Shown here one piece after another: positions 12,977-26,522 of a stretch of DNA of 64,000 nt; position 1 is the stretch's first letter, and every line of letters starts with the position of its first letter. The notes below the pieces were generated by a model. The model saw only the letters and a program-made list of their open reading frames with translations. It made no database searches and had not been told where the DNA came from. A program made the translations under genes and the position numbers. The DNA is from Antedon mediterranea (taxonomy: Eukaryota > Echinodermata > Crinoidea > Comatulida > Antedonidae). The stretch spans positions 19,326,288-19,390,287 of the forward strand of contig NC_092676.1 of the NCBI RefSeq assembly GCF_964355755.1. The letters run 5' to 3'.

Positions 12977-14689
12977 CTAGACATGTAACTCGTCACTTTG
13001 ACGAGTTAGTTATCCGCACGACAAACGCCACGTGCACGTCATACGTTAGAATATTGCACACAGAAAAAATTATGGCATTATGACCTGATCTGAAGAATAT
13101 GATATGTTGTTAGTGCTGAATTCTGTCAATTTTGTGTCATATAGTATATACATGCAAACAGTATAATCTGTATACATGTTACATACAGTGTAGAATAGGT
13201 GAAATTACGGGACCCGCCATTTATTCAAATTTGTAACATGGCGACGGTATCAAGATGAAACACTAAGATAGCAATTTCGGAAGCAAATTATCTCAGCAAC
13301 AACATATTAACGTGTAGAAGAAATTTGAATACGTTTAATATTGATGCGCGCTCTTTTAAATATAATGAACTATGATGCAAAAGATGAAAATACGATTTTT
13401 TTTATTTAACTGGCAATATGATGACGTCACAGCATCTGATTGGCAAAATGTTCACATGATTTCATATCTACAATCCAAGAGCTTCCAGAAAATGTTTTAA
13501 TCGTGATTATCACATTTTATTTTGACGGGCTATTACAGATTAAAATTTACTGTAAAGATGAAATTAATGACCCACGTAATTAAAATTTTTAGGCATGATG
13601 ACGTCATAAAAATTAAAATATTTTTATCTCATGCGAAAGATAGTTGATTGACCTAGACAATATTAAAATATCGGAGAAAAAGAAATACGTATAAGCGTGA
13701 TGCGCTCCATTGAATGTGATGAGCAATAACGAAAGACAAAAAAATCCTATATTTTACATTCGTGTGGCCATATGATGACGTCACAACATCCGTGAGGTAA
13801 AAATTCTGCATGAATTCATATCTACAACATATCTGCTTACATATTAGGTTAAAAAAATTAGGGATAATCGTTGATCCTGAGAAGCTAAAAAACATTCAAA
13901 ATAGGCATAATTTTGACAACATTTTGTAACTTTTTCAACTAAAACGCGCGCAAATGGGCTAAATCAACGTGTTCGTATGACGTAATTTTAATTTGAAATG
14001 ATGTCAATCTTTTTGAAAATGACTAAGAAAGGCTGGAAAATCACAATTCAAGAGAAAAAAACATGATTTTCATGCTCTATGCGCACCGTGCGCGTAATAT
14101 TTTTCGCGCGCGCGGTAATTTTGTACATGCTTAAAAAGACTTGAAACGCGTAGAAAGTTGATTAGAAATTATTTTTGCGCATTTTGAAATTTTAAATGCG
14201 CGTGCGCGCGTAACTTTGTCTAAAACACGCAATTTTTTTCAAACAGAAAGTTAGCGCATGATATAAATTAAACTTTCACAAAGTGTCAATTAAAAATCAC
14301 TTTTAGTTTTTAATCTATGATCAATCATAAAAAATCATAAAATCGCGCGTAAGTCACGTTGCGCAACTCTGACGTAATTCAAAAATAGGAGGTGCACAAC
14401 TTCACGTAAATGCCCACATGTTGTCAAAGTTATAAAATGTTATGTTTACACATTTTAGAGAAACGCTCTACACAAAAATAGCGAGAAAGAAAGAAGAATA
14501 ATACAGAAAAAAATATTGATCCCATACAATAACAAGGAGTTATCCGCCAAGTGCGGATAACTAAAAAGTTGATGTTGATGATGATTTCGTACAATCACAA
14601 GAGGTTATCCTGCAACTTCGTTGCGGATAACCAAAAAATATTGATCCCATACAATAACAAGGAGTTATCCGCCAAGTGCGGATAACTAA
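12977..14689 (+). repeat. Array unit A9, variant A' (1,713 bp)
   Basis: Second A' unit and the last before family B. Its tail has three modules in the order A', A, A' (hairpins 14538-14562, 14603-14632, 14663-14687). Its head carries AGTTATCCGC, matching the A' tail arm. Confidence 0.92.
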
Positions 14690-15836
14690 CTAGATTTGAA
14701 CTCGTCACTACGGACGAGTTAGGTTATCCGCAGAGCAAAAGCCACGTGCACGTCACACGTTAGAATATTGCGCGCAGAAAAACGATTATGCCATTGAAAA
14801 AAATGTTAGTGCGCCCTCTATTTTGTGTCGCCTCTAAGTATACGGTATAACACTATGTACTGAATACGTACTACATACAGTGCAGAATAGGTGAAAATAA
14901 GTGACCAAAGTTATTGACGCTTTTGAACATGATGACGTCATCACAATTTTAAAAATGGTGAATCGTGCGAAAGATAATTGATTGACCTAGACAAAATAAA
15001 CAAATTGAGGGAAATGGAATACGGATAAGTGGAGATGCGCTCTATTAAATGTGACGAGCTATGACGAAAGAGACAAAAATCCTATATTTCATATTCGAGT
15101 GGCCAAACGATGACGTCACAATGTCCGGTTAGCCATATCGATGCATGATTCGATATCTACAACTCATTATCTTCCAGAATGTGTAATTTAAAAAAAGTTC
15201 TCCTCGTAGTTTACAATCTATGACAGTTTTAAAAAAGGCATAATTTTGACGAATTTTTGAACTTTTTCTTCAAAAACGCGCGCAAATTGTTAAATTCTAC
15301 GTGCTCGTATGACGTGATTTTAAGTCAAAATTGATTGAAAATTGGTAAATTTACTAGAAAAGGCTGAAAAAACAAAAATCGAGCAAAAAAAAGATGTTTT
15401 TGCGCTACGTGCGCACGCGCGCGTAAAAAATATGCGCACGCATTGGAATTTTTGAAATGCTCAAAATGGCCTGAAACGCGTAGAAAGTTGATTAGAAATG
15501 GATTTTTCGCAATTTGAAATTTTAAACGCGCCTGCGCGTGTAACTTTATGTCAAACATGCCATTTTTAATCCATAGAAAGTTTGCCCTTGATATGACTTA
15601 AATGTTCACCAAGTGTCATTACAAAATGACTTTTGCTTTTTAGTCTATGTTAAATACGCGAAATTCATAAAATCGCGCGTAGCTGACGCTGCGCGACTCT
15701 AAAGTAAAAAAACGAGCTGTCCTGCACTTCTACACATAGAGGTAAATCTTCTGACAAAGTTATACGATGTAATGTTGATCAGAATTTGAGATACACGTGA
15801 CACAAAATTTTGGGAAAGAAAGAAGAATAACATAGA
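14690..15836 (+). repeat. Array unit B1 (1,147 bp)
   Basis: First B unit, joined directly to an A' tail. No tail hairpin. Minor subtype close to unit B14; both read GAGTGGCCAAACGATGACG at the second TGACGTCA. Confidence 0.92.
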
Positions 15837-16860
15837 CTAGATTTGAACTCGTCACTACGGACGAGTTAGGTTATCCGCAGTGCAAAAGCCACGTGCACGT
15901 CATACGTTAGAATAGTGCGCGCAAAAAAATAAAACGATTATGGCATTGAAAAATGTTAGTGCGCTCTCTATGTTGCGTCGCGTCTAAGTATATACGGTAT
16001 AACACTATATACTGTATACGTACTACATACAGTGCAGAATAGGTGAAAATAAGTGACCAAAGTTATTGACGCATTTGAACATGATGACGTCATCACAATT
16101 TTTAAAATGGTGGATCATGCGAAAGGTAATTGATTGATCTAGACAATATAAAAAAATTGAGTGAAATGGAATAAGGATAAGTAGAGATGCGCTCTATTAA
16201 ATTGACGAGCTATGACGAAAGAGAAAAAAATCCTATATTTTATATTCGGGTGGCCATACGATGACGTCACAATGTCTGGTTAGCCATATCAATGCATGAT
16301 TCGAGAAAAACAACTCATCTACTTCCAGAATCTTAAATTTTAAATATTTTCACCTCGGAGTTTAGAATCTATGACTGTTTTAAAAAAGGCATAATTTTGA
16401 CGAATTTTTGAACTTTTTCTTCAAAAACGCGCGCAAATTGTTCAATTCTACGTGCTCGTATGACGTGATTTTAAGTCGAAATTGATTGAAAATTGCTAAA
16501 TGTACTAGAAAAGGCTGAAAAAAACAAAAATCAAGCAAAAAAAAGATGTTTTTGCGCTACGTGCGCACGCGCGCGTAAAAAATATGCGCACGCGTGGGAA
16601 TTTTTGAAATGCTCAAAATGACCTGAAACGCGTAGAAAGTTGATTAGAAATGAATTTTTCGCAATTTGAAATTTTAAACGCGCGTGCGCTCGTAACTTTA
16701 TGTCAAACATGCCATTTTTAATCCATAGAAAGTTTGCCCTTGATATGACTTAAATGTTCACTAAGTGTCATTACAAAATGACTTTTGCTTTTTAGTCTAT
16801 GTTAAATACGCGAAATTCATAAAATCGCGCGTAGCTTACGCTGCGCGACTCTAAAGTAAA
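15837..16860 (+). repeat. Array unit B2, 3'-truncated (1,024 bp)
   Basis: Major-subtype B unit that stops after GACTCTAAAGTAAA and runs straight into the next CTAGATTTG. It lacks about 125 bp of the usual tail. Confidence 0.92.
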
Positions 16861-18208
16861 CTAGATTTGAACTCGTCACTACGGACGAGTTAGGTTATCC
16901 GCAGTGCAAAAGCCACGTGCACGTCATACGTTAGAATAGTGCGCGCAAAAAAATAAAACGATTATGGCATTCAAAAATGTTAGTGCGCTCTCTATGTTGC
17001 GTCGCGTCTAAGTATATACGGTATAACACTATATACTGTATACGTACTACATACAGTGCAGAATAGGTGAAAATAAGTGACCAAAGTTATTGACGCATTT
17101 GAACATGATGACGTCATCACAATTTTTAAAATGGTGGATCATGCGAAAGGTAATTGATTGATCTAGACAATATAAAAAAATTGAGTTAAATGGAATAAGG
17201 ATAAGTAGAGATGCGCTCTATTAAATTGACGAGCTATGACGAAAGAGAAAAAAATCCTATATTTTATATTCGGGTGGCCATACGATGACGTCACAATGTC
17301 TGGTTAGCCATATCAATGCATGATTCGAGAAAAACAACTCATCTACTTCTAGAATCTGAAATTTTAAATATTTTCACCTCGGAGTTTAGAATCTATGACT
17401 TTTTAAAAAAAGGCATAATTTTCACAAATTTTTGAACTTTTTCATCAAAAACGCGCGCAAATTGTTCAATTCTACGTGCTCGTATGACGTGATTTTAAGT
17501 CGAAATTGATTGAAAATTGGTAAATGTACTAGAAAAGGCTGAAAAAACAAAAATCAAGCAAAAAAAAAGATGTTTTTGCGCTACGTGCGCACGCGCGCGT
17601 AAAAAATATGCGCACGCGTGGGAATTTTTGAAATGCTCAAAATGACCTGAAACGCGTAGAAAGTTGATTAGAAATGAATTTTTCGCAATTTAAAATTTTA
17701 AACGCGCGTGCGCGCGTAACTTTATGTCAAACATGCCATTTTTAATCCATAGAAAGTTTGCCCTTGATATGACTTAAATGTTCACCAAGTGTCATTACAA
17801 AATGACTTTTGCTTTTTAGTCTATGTTAAATACGCCAAATTCATAAAATCGCGCGTAGCTTACGCTGCGCGACTCTAAAGTAAAAAAACGAGCTGTCCTG
17901 CACTTCTACACATAGAGGTAAATCTTCTGACAAAGTTATACGATGTAATGTTGATCAGAATTTGAGATACACGTGACACAAAATTTTGGGAAAGAAAGAA
18001 GAATAACATAGAAAAAAAAAAAAAAAAAAAAGATCCTGACAATAACAAGAGGTTATCCGCCAAGAGCGGATAACCAAAAAACGAGCTGTCCTGCACTTCT
18101 ACACATAGAGGTAAATCTTCTGACAAAGTTATACGATGTAATGTTGATCAGAATTTGAGATACACGTGACACAAAATTTTGGGAAAGAAAGAAGAATAAC
18201 ATAGAAAA
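16861..18208 (+). repeat. Array unit B3 with duplicated tail (1,348 bp)
   Basis: Major-subtype unit in which the roughly 125-bp tail (ACGAGCTGTCCTGCACTTC to AACATAG) occurs twice, separated by poly-A and one hairpin module (18051-18075). Confidence 0.92.
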
Positions 18209-19359
18209 CTAGATTTGAACTCGTCACTACGGACGAGTTAGGTTATCCGCAGTGCAAAAGCCACGTGCACGTCATACGTTAGAATAGTGCGCGCAAAAAA
18301 ATAAAACGATTATGGCATTGAAAAATGTTAGTGCGCTCTCTATGTTGCGTCGCGTCTAAGTATATACGGTATAACACTATATACTGTATACGTACTACAT
18401 ACAGTGCAGAATAGGTGAAAATAAGTGACCAAAGTTATTGACGCATTTGAACATGATGACGTCATCACAATTTTTAAAATGGTGGATCATGCGAAAGGTA
18501 ATTGATTGATCTAGACAATATAAAAAAATTGAGTGAAATGGAATAAGGATAAGTAGAGATGCGCTCTATTAAATTAACGAGCTATGACGAAAGAGAAAAA
18601 AATCCTATATTTTATATTCGGGTGGCCATACGATGACGTCACAATGTCTGGTTAGCCATATCAATGCATGATTCGAGAAAATCAACTCATCTACTTCCAG
18701 AATCTGAAATTTTAAATATTTTCACCTCGGAGTTTAGAATCTATGACTTTTTAAAAAAAGGCATAATTTTCACAAATTTTTGAACTTTTTCATCAAAAAC
18801 GCGCACAAATTGTTCAATTCTACGTGCTCGTATGACGTGATTTTAAGTCGAAATTGATTGAAAATTGGTAAATGTACTAGAAAAGGCTGAAAAAACAAAA
18901 ATCAAGCAAAAAAAAGATGTTTTTGCGCTACGTGCGCACGCGCGCGTAAAAAATATGCGCACGCGTGGGAATTTCTGAAATGCTCAAAATGACCTGAAAC
19001 GCGTAGAAAGTTGATTAGAAATGAATTTTTCGCAATTTGAAATTTTAAACGCGCGTGCGCGCGTAACTTTATGTCAAACATGCCATTTTTAATCCATAGA
19101 AAGTTTGCCCTTGATATGACTTAAATGTTCACCAAGTGTCATTACAAAATGACTTTTGCTTTTTAGTCTATGTTAAATACGCGAAATTCATAAAATCGCG
19201 CGTAGCTTACGCTGCGCGACTCTAAAGTAAAAAAACGAGCTGTCCTGCACTTCTACACATAGAGGTAAATCTTCTGACAAAGTTATACGATGTAATGTTG
19301 ATCAGAATTTGAGATACACGTGACACAAAATTTTGGGAAAGAAAGAAGAATAACATAGA
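18209..19359 (+). repeat. Array unit B4 (1,151 bp)
   Basis: Major-subtype unit with an intact single tail and no hairpin module. Confidence 0.92.
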
Positions 19360-20573
19360 CTAGATTTGAACTCGTCACTACGGACGAGTTAGGTTATCCG
19401 CAGCGCAAAAGCCACGTGCACGTCATACGTTAGAATAGTGCGCGCAAAAAAATAAAACGATTATGGCATTGAAAAATGTTAGTGCGCTCTCTATGTTGCG
19501 TCGCGTCTAAGTATATACGGTATAACACTATATACTGTATACGTACTACATACAGTGCAGAATAGGTGAAAATAAGAGACCAAAGTTATTGACGCATTTG
19601 AACATGATGACGTCATCACAATTTTTAAAATGGTGGATCATGCGAAAGGTAATTGATTGATCTAGACAATATAAAAAAATTGAGTGAAATGGAATAAGGA
19701 TAAGTAGAGATGCGCTCTATTAAATTGACGAGCTATGACGAAAGAGAAAAAAATCCTATATTTTATATTCGGGTGGCCATACGATGACGTCACAATGTCT
19801 GGTTAGCCATATCAATGCATGATTCGAGAAAAACAACTCATCTACTTCCAGAATCTGAAATTTTAAATATTTTCACCTCGGAGTTTAGAATCTATGACTT
19901 TTTAAAAAAAGGCATAATTTTCACAAATTTTTGAACTTTTTCATCAAAAACGCGCGCAAATTGTTCAATTCTACGTGCTCGTATGACGTGATTTTAAGTC
20001 GAAATTGATTGAAAATTGGTAAATGTACTAGAAAAGGCTGAAAAAACAAAAATCAAGCAAAAAAAAGACGTTTTTGCACTACGTGCGCACGCGCGCGTAA
20101 AAAATATGCGCACGCCTTGGAATTTTTGAAATGCTCAAAATGACCTGAAACGCGTAGAAAGTTGATTAGAAATGAATTTTTCGCAATTTGAAATTTTAAA
20201 CGCGCGTGCGCGCGTAACTTTATGTCAAACATGCCATTTTTAATCCATAGAAAGTTTGCCCTTGATATGACTTAAATGTTCACCAAGTGTCATTACAAAA
20301 TGACTTTTGCTTTTTAGTCTATGTTAAATACGCGAAATTCATAAAATCGCGCGTAGCTTACGCTGCGCGACTCTAAAGTAAAAAAACGAGCTGTCCTGCA
20401 CTTCTACACATAGAGGTTAATCTTCTGACAAAGTTATACGATGTAATGTTGATCAGAATTTGAGATACACGTGACACAAAATTTTGGGAAAGAAAGAAGA
20501 ATAACATAGAAAAAAAAAAAAAAGATCCTGACAATAACAAGAGGTTATCCGCCAAGAGCGGATAACCAAAAAA
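19360..20573 (+). repeat. Array unit B5 (1,214 bp)
   Basis: Major-subtype unit with one hairpin module (20543-20567; loop-side sequence CAAGA). Confidence 0.92.
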
Positions 20574-21837
20574 CTAGATTTGAACTCGTCACTACGGACG
20601 AGTTAGGTTATCCGCAGAGCAAAAGCCACGTGCACGTCACACGTTAGAATATTGCGCGCAGAAAAACATTATGCCATTGAAAAAATGTTAGTGCGCTCTC
20701 TATTTTACGTCACGTCTAAGTACGTATACACGGTATACACTATATATTGTATACGTACTACATACAGTCAAGAATATGTGAAAATAAGTGGCCCAAGTTA
20801 TTGACGCTTTTGGACATGATGAAGTCATCACAATTTTAGAAACGGTATATCATGCGAAAGATAATTGATTGATCTAGACAATATAAAAAAATGGGGGGAA
20901 ATGGAATTCGGATAAGTGGAGATGCGCTCTATTAAATGTGATGAGCTATGACGAAAGAGACAAAAATCCTATATTTTATATTTGGGTGGCCATACGATGA
21001 CGTCACAATGACCGGTTAGCCATATCAATGAATGATTCGAGAAATACAACTCATCTACTTCCAGAATATGTAATTTGAAAAAAGTTCACAACGTAGTTTA
21101 GAATTTATGACTGTTTAAAAAAAGGTCTAATTTTGACGATTTTTTGAAGTTTTTCATCAAAAACACGCGCAAATTATCCAATTCTACGTGCTCGTGTGAC
21201 GTGATTTTAAGTCGAAATTGATTGAAAATTTATAAATTTACTAGAAAAGGCTGAAAAAACAAAAATCAAGCAAAAAAAAGATGTTTTTGCGCTACGTGCG
21301 CACGCGCGAGTACAAAATTTGCGCACGCGTGGGAATTTTTGAAATGCTCAAAATGACATGAAACGCATAGAAAGTTGATTAGAAATTGATTTTTCGCATT
21401 TTGAAATTTTAAACGCGCGTGCGCGCGTAACTTTCTATGAAATATGCCATTTTTCATCCATAGAAAGTTTGCGCTTGATATGACTTAAATGTTCACCAAG
21501 TGTCATTCCAAAATGACTTTTGGTTTTTAGTCTATGTTAAATACGCGAAATTCATAAAATTGCGCGTAACTTACGCTGCGCGACTCTAAAGTAAAAAAAC
21601 GAGCTGTCCTGCACTTCTACAGATAGAGGTAAATCTTCTGACAAAGTTATACGATGTAATGTTGATCAGAATTTGAGATACACGTGACACAAAATTCTGG
21701 GAAAGAAAGAAGAATAACATAGAAAAAAAAAAAAAAGATCCTGACAATAACAAGAGGTTATCCGCCAAGTGCGGATAACCAAAAAAAAAAAGATCCTGAC
21801 AATAACAAGAGGTTATCCGCCAAGTGCGGATAACCAA
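20574..21837 (+). repeat. Array unit B6 (1,264 bp)
   Basis: Minor-subtype unit with two hairpin modules, 21756-21780 and 21811-21835, separated by poly-A. Confidence 0.92.
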
Positions 21838-23005
21838 CTAGATTTGAACTCGTCACTACGGACGAGTTAGGTTATCCGCAGCCCAAAAGCCACGTGCACG
21901 TCATACGTTCGAATAGTGCGCGCAAAAAAATAAAACGATTATGGCATTGAAAAATGTTAGTGCGCTCTCTATGTTGCGTCGCGTCTAAGTATATACGGTA
22001 TAACACTATATACTGTATACGTACTACATACAGTGCAGAATAGGTAAAAATAAGTGACCAAAGTTATTGACGCATTTGAACATGATGACGTTATCACAAT
22101 TTTTAAAATGGTGGATCATGCGAAAGGTAATTGATTGATCTAGACAATATAAAAAAATTGAGTGAAATGGAATAAGGATAAGTAGAGATGCGCTCTATTA
22201 AATTGACGAGCTATGACGAAAGAGAAAAAAATCCTATATTTTATATTCGGGTGGCCATACGATGACGTCACAATGTCTGGTTAGCCATATCAATGCATGA
22301 TTCGAGAAAAACAACTCATCTACTTCCAGAATCTGAAATTTTAAATATTTTCACCTCGGAGTTTAGAATCTATGACTTTTTAAAAAAAGGCATAATTTTC
22401 ACAAATTTTTGAACTTTTTCATCAAAAACGCGCGCAAATTGTTCAATTCTACGTGCTCGTATGACGTGATTTTAAGTCGAAATTGATTGAAAATTGGTAA
22501 ATTTACTAGAAAAGGCTGAAAAAACAAAAATCAAGCAAAAAAAAGATGTTTTTGCGCTACGTGCGCACGCGCGCGTAAAAAATATGCGCACGCGTGGGAA
22601 TTTTTGAAATGCTCAAAATGACCTGAAACGCGTAAAAAGTTGATTAGAAATGGATTTTTCGCAATTTAAAATTTTAAACGCGCGTGCGCGCGTAACTTTA
22701 TGTCAAACATGCCATTTTTAATCCATAGAAAGTTTGCCCTTGATATGACTTAAATGTTCACCAAGTGTCATTACAAAATGACTTTTGCTTTTTAGTGTAT
22801 GTTAAATACGCGAAATTCATAAAATCGCGCGTAGCTTACGCTGCGCGACTCTAAAGTAAAAAAACGAGCTGTCCTGCACTTCTACAGATAGAGGTAAATC
22901 TTCTGACAAACTTATACGATGTAATGTTGATCAAAATTTGAGATACACGTGACACAAAATTTTGGGAAAGAAAGAAGAATAACATAGAAAAAAAAAAAAA
23001 AAAAA
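21838..23005 (+). repeat. Array unit B7 (1,168 bp)
   Basis: Major-subtype unit. Its tail has the poly-A linker but no hairpin, so the linker can exist without the module. Confidence 0.92.
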
Positions 23006-24160
23006 CTAGATTTGAACTCGTCACTACGGACGAGTTAGGTTATCCGCAGCGCAAAAGCCACGTGCACGTCATACGTTAGAATAGTGCGCGCAAAAAAATA
23101 AAACGATTATGGCATTGAAAAATGTTAGTGCGCTCTCTATGTTGCGTCGCGTCTAAGTATATACGGTATAACACTATATACTGTATACGTACTACATACA
23201 GTGCAGAATAGGTGAAAATAAGTGACCAAAGTTATTGACGCATTTGAACATGATGACGTCATCACAATTTTTAAAATGGTGGATCATGCGAAAGGTAATT
23301 GATTGATCTAGACAATATAAAAAAATTGAGTGAAATGGAATAAGGATAAGTAGAGATGCGCTCTATTAAATTGACGAGCTATGACGAAAGAGAAAAAAAT
23401 CCTATATTTTATATTCGGGTGGCCATACGATGACGTCACAATGTCTGGTTAGCCATATCAATGCATGATTCGAGAAAAACAACTCATCTACTTCCAGAAT
23501 CTGAAATTTTAAATATTTTCACCTCGGAGTTTAGAATCTATGACTTTTTAAAAAAAGGCATAATTTTCAAAAATTTTTGAACTTTTTCATCAAAAACGCG
23601 CGCAAATTGTTCAATTCTACGTGCTCGTATGACGTGATTTTAAGTCGAAATTGATTGAAAATTGGTAAATGTACTAGAAAAGGCTGAAAAAACAAAAATC
23701 AAGCAAAAAAAAGACGTTTTTGCACTACGTGCGCACGCGCGCGTAAAAAATATGCGCACGCGTGGGAATTTTTGAAATGCTCAAAATGACCTGAAACGCG
23801 TAGAAAGTTGATTAGAAATGAATTTTTCGCAATTTGAAATTTTAAACGCGCGTGCGCGCGTAACTTTATGTCAAACATGCCATTTTTAATCCATAGAAAG
23901 TTTTCCCTTGATATGACTTAAATGTTCACCAAGTGTCATTACAAAATGACTTTTGCTTTTTAGTCTATGTTAAATACGCGAAATTCATAAAATCGCGCGT
24001 AGCTTACGCTGCGCGACTCTAAAGTAAAAAAACGAGCTGTCCTGCACTTCTACACATAGAGGTAAATCTTCTGACAAAGTTATACGATGTAATGTTGATC
24101 AGAATTTGAGATACACGTGACACAAAATTTTGGGAAAGAAAGAAGAATAACATAGAAAAA
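23006..24160 (+). repeat. Array unit B8 (1,155 bp)
   Basis: Major-subtype unit, no hairpin module. Confidence 0.92.
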
Positions 24161-25312
24161 CTAGATTTGAACTCGTCACTACGGACGAGTTAGGTTATCC
24201 GCAGCGCAAAGGCCACGTGCACGTCATACATTAAAATATTGCGCGCAGAAAAACCATTAAGTCATTGAAACAATTTCAGTGTGCTCTCTATTTTTCGTCA
24301 CGTCTGAATATATACGGTATACGCTATATACTGTATACGTACTACATACAGTGCAGAATAGGTGAAAATAAGTGACCAAAGTTATTGACGCTTTTGGACA
24401 TGATGACGTCATCACAATTTCTAAAATGGTTAATCATGCGAAAGATAATTGATTGACCTAGACAATATAAAGAAATGGAGGGCAATGGAATACGGATAAC
24501 CGGAGATGCGCTCTATTAAATGTGATGAGCTATACGAAAGAGAAAAAAATCCTATATTCTATATTCGAGTAGCCATACGATGACGTCACAATGTCCTGTT
24601 AGCCATATTGATACATGATTCGATATCTACAACTCATCTACTACCAGAATATGTATTTACAAAAAAGTTCACCACGTAGTTTAGAATCTATGACTGTTTA
24701 AAAAAAGGCATAATTTTGACAAATTTTTAGACTTTTTCATCAAAATTGCGCGCAAATTGTTTAATTCTACGTGCTCGTATGACGAGATTTTAAGGCAAAA
24801 TTGATTGAAAGTTGATAAATTTATTATAAAAGACAGAAAAAACAAAAATCAAGCAAAAAAAAGATGTTTTTGCGCTACGTGCGCACGTGCGCGTAAAAAA
24901 AGTGCGCAAGCGTGGGAATTTTTGAAATGCTCAAAATGACATGAAACGCGTAGAAAGTTGATTAGAAATTGATTTTTCGCACTTTGAAATTTTAAACGCG
25001 CGTGCGCGCGTAACTTTTTGCGCAACCTGCCATATTTAATCTACAGAAAGTTTGCGCTTTATATGACTTAAATTTTCACCAAGTTTTAATACAAAATGAC
25101 TTTTGGTTTTTAATCTATGATCAATAATTGAAATTCATAAAATCACGCGTAACTTACGCTGCGCGACTCGAAATTTGAAAAAAAAAGTTTCTTGCACATC
25201 TACAGATATAGGGCAATCTTTTGACAAAGTTATACAATCTTCTGTTGGCTAGAATTAGAGATACGCTGCCCACAAAAAATGGGAGAGAAGTGTGGAAAGA
25301 AAGAAATAAATA
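24161..25312 (+). repeat. Array unit B9 (1,152 bp)
   Basis: Minor subtype, almost identical to unit B17 along its length. Tail ends GTGTGGAAAGAAAGAAATAAATA with no hairpin. Confidence 0.92.
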
Positions 25313-26522
25313 CTAGATTTGAACTCGTCACTACGGACGAGTTAGGTTATCCGCATCGCAAAACCCACGCGCATGACACCTAAGTTAGAATATTGCGCGC
25401 AGAAAAACGATTATGCCATTGAAAAAATGTTAGTGAGCCCTCTATTTTGTGTCGCATCTAAGTGTGTACGGTATACACTATATACTGTATACGTACTACA
25501 TACAGTGCAGAATAGGTGAAAATAAGTGACCAAAGTTATTGACGCATTTGAACATGAAGACGTCATCACAACTTTAAAAATGGTGAATCATGCGAAAGAT
25601 AATTGATTGATCTAGACAATATAAAAAAATTGAGTGAAATGGAATAAAGATAAGTAGAGATGCGCTCTATTAAATTGACGAGCTATGACGAAAGAGAAAA
25701 AAATCCTATATTTTATATTCGGGTGGCCATACGATGACGTCACAATGTCCGGTTAGCCATATCAATGCATGATTCGAGAAAAACAACTCATCTACTTCCA
25801 GAATATGTAATTTTAAAAAAGTTCACCACGTAGTTTAGAATTTATGACTGTTTAAAAAAAGGTCTAATTTTGACGATTTTTTGAAGTTTTTCATCAAAAA
25901 CACGCGCAAATTATCCAATTCTACGTGCTCGTGTGACGTGATTTTAAGTCGAAATTGATTGAAAATTTATAAATTTACTAGAAAAGGCTGAAAAAACAAA
26001 AATCAAGCAAAAAAAAGATGTTTTTGCGCTACGTGCGCATGCGCGCGTAAAAAATTTGCGCACGCGTGGGAATTTTTGAAATGCTCAAAATGACATGAAA
26101 CGCATAGAAAATTGATTAGAAATTGATTTTTCGCATTTTGAAATTTTAAACGCGCGTGCGCGCGTAACTTTTTGTGAAACATGCCATTTTTAATCCATAG
26201 AAAGTTTGCGCATGATATGACTTAAATTTTCACCAAGTTTCAATGCAAAATGATTCTTAGTTTTTATTCTATGATCAATCATTGAAATTTATAAAATCGC
26301 GCGTAACTTACGCTGCGCGACACGAAATTCAAAAAAAAAAGTTTCTTGCACATCTACAGCTACAGGGCAAACTTTTGACAAAGTTATACAATCATATGTT
26401 GGCCAGAATTAGAGATACGCTGCGAACAAAAAACGTGGAAAGAAAGAAGAAAATAGAAGAAAAAAGAGAAAAAAAAGATCGTGACAATAACAAGGGGTTA
26501 TCCGCCAAGTGCGGATAACCAA
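25313..26522 (+). repeat. Array unit B10 (1,210 bp)
   Basis: Minor subtype sharing its unusual head (ATCGCAAAACCCAC) with unit B19. One hairpin module at 26496-26520. Confidence 0.92.

Larger units (their letters stand above)
1..14689 (+). repeat. Family A half of the long-unit tandem array (partial unit plus nine units)
   Basis: Head-to-tail copies of 1.53-1.71 kb, starting at CTAGACATG followed by a hairpin (stem AACTCGTCA, loop CTT) and GGTTATCCGC. Each unit holds three TGACGTCA palindromes, alternating purine-pyrimidine tracts such as ATGCGCGTGCGCGCGTA, and near its end a run of AAAGAAAGAAGA. Zero to three 30-nt tail hairpins follow, with arms GGTTATCC..GGATAACC, usually after a GAT repeat. 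Part of the unit is an internal duplication: the segment around 657-664 recurs about 355 bp later around 1012-1019 in diverged form. Short open frames of 60-90 codons recur in every unit but resemble nothing I know and look like by-products of array homogenisation. I infer a satellite derived from a mobile element; the left edge lies outside the window. Confidence 0.93.

Noticed and set aside
1-14689. Recurrent open frames of 60-90 codons in family A units (plus strand, ending near the AAAGAAAGAAGA stretch)
   Set aside because: They are preserved only as far as the units themselves are homogenised. They have no known motif, differ in their C-terminus whenever a tail module changes, and family B does not keep them.
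18540-18600. Hammerhead-like string TGACGAGCTATGACGAAA (B) or TGATGAGCTATGACGAAA (A) in each array unit
   Set aside because: The essential C before TGA is T or G, stem II would be a single base pair, and no stem III or cleavage triplet is in place. The nearby TAGAG-ATGCG-CTCTA hairpin is separated by unpaired bases.
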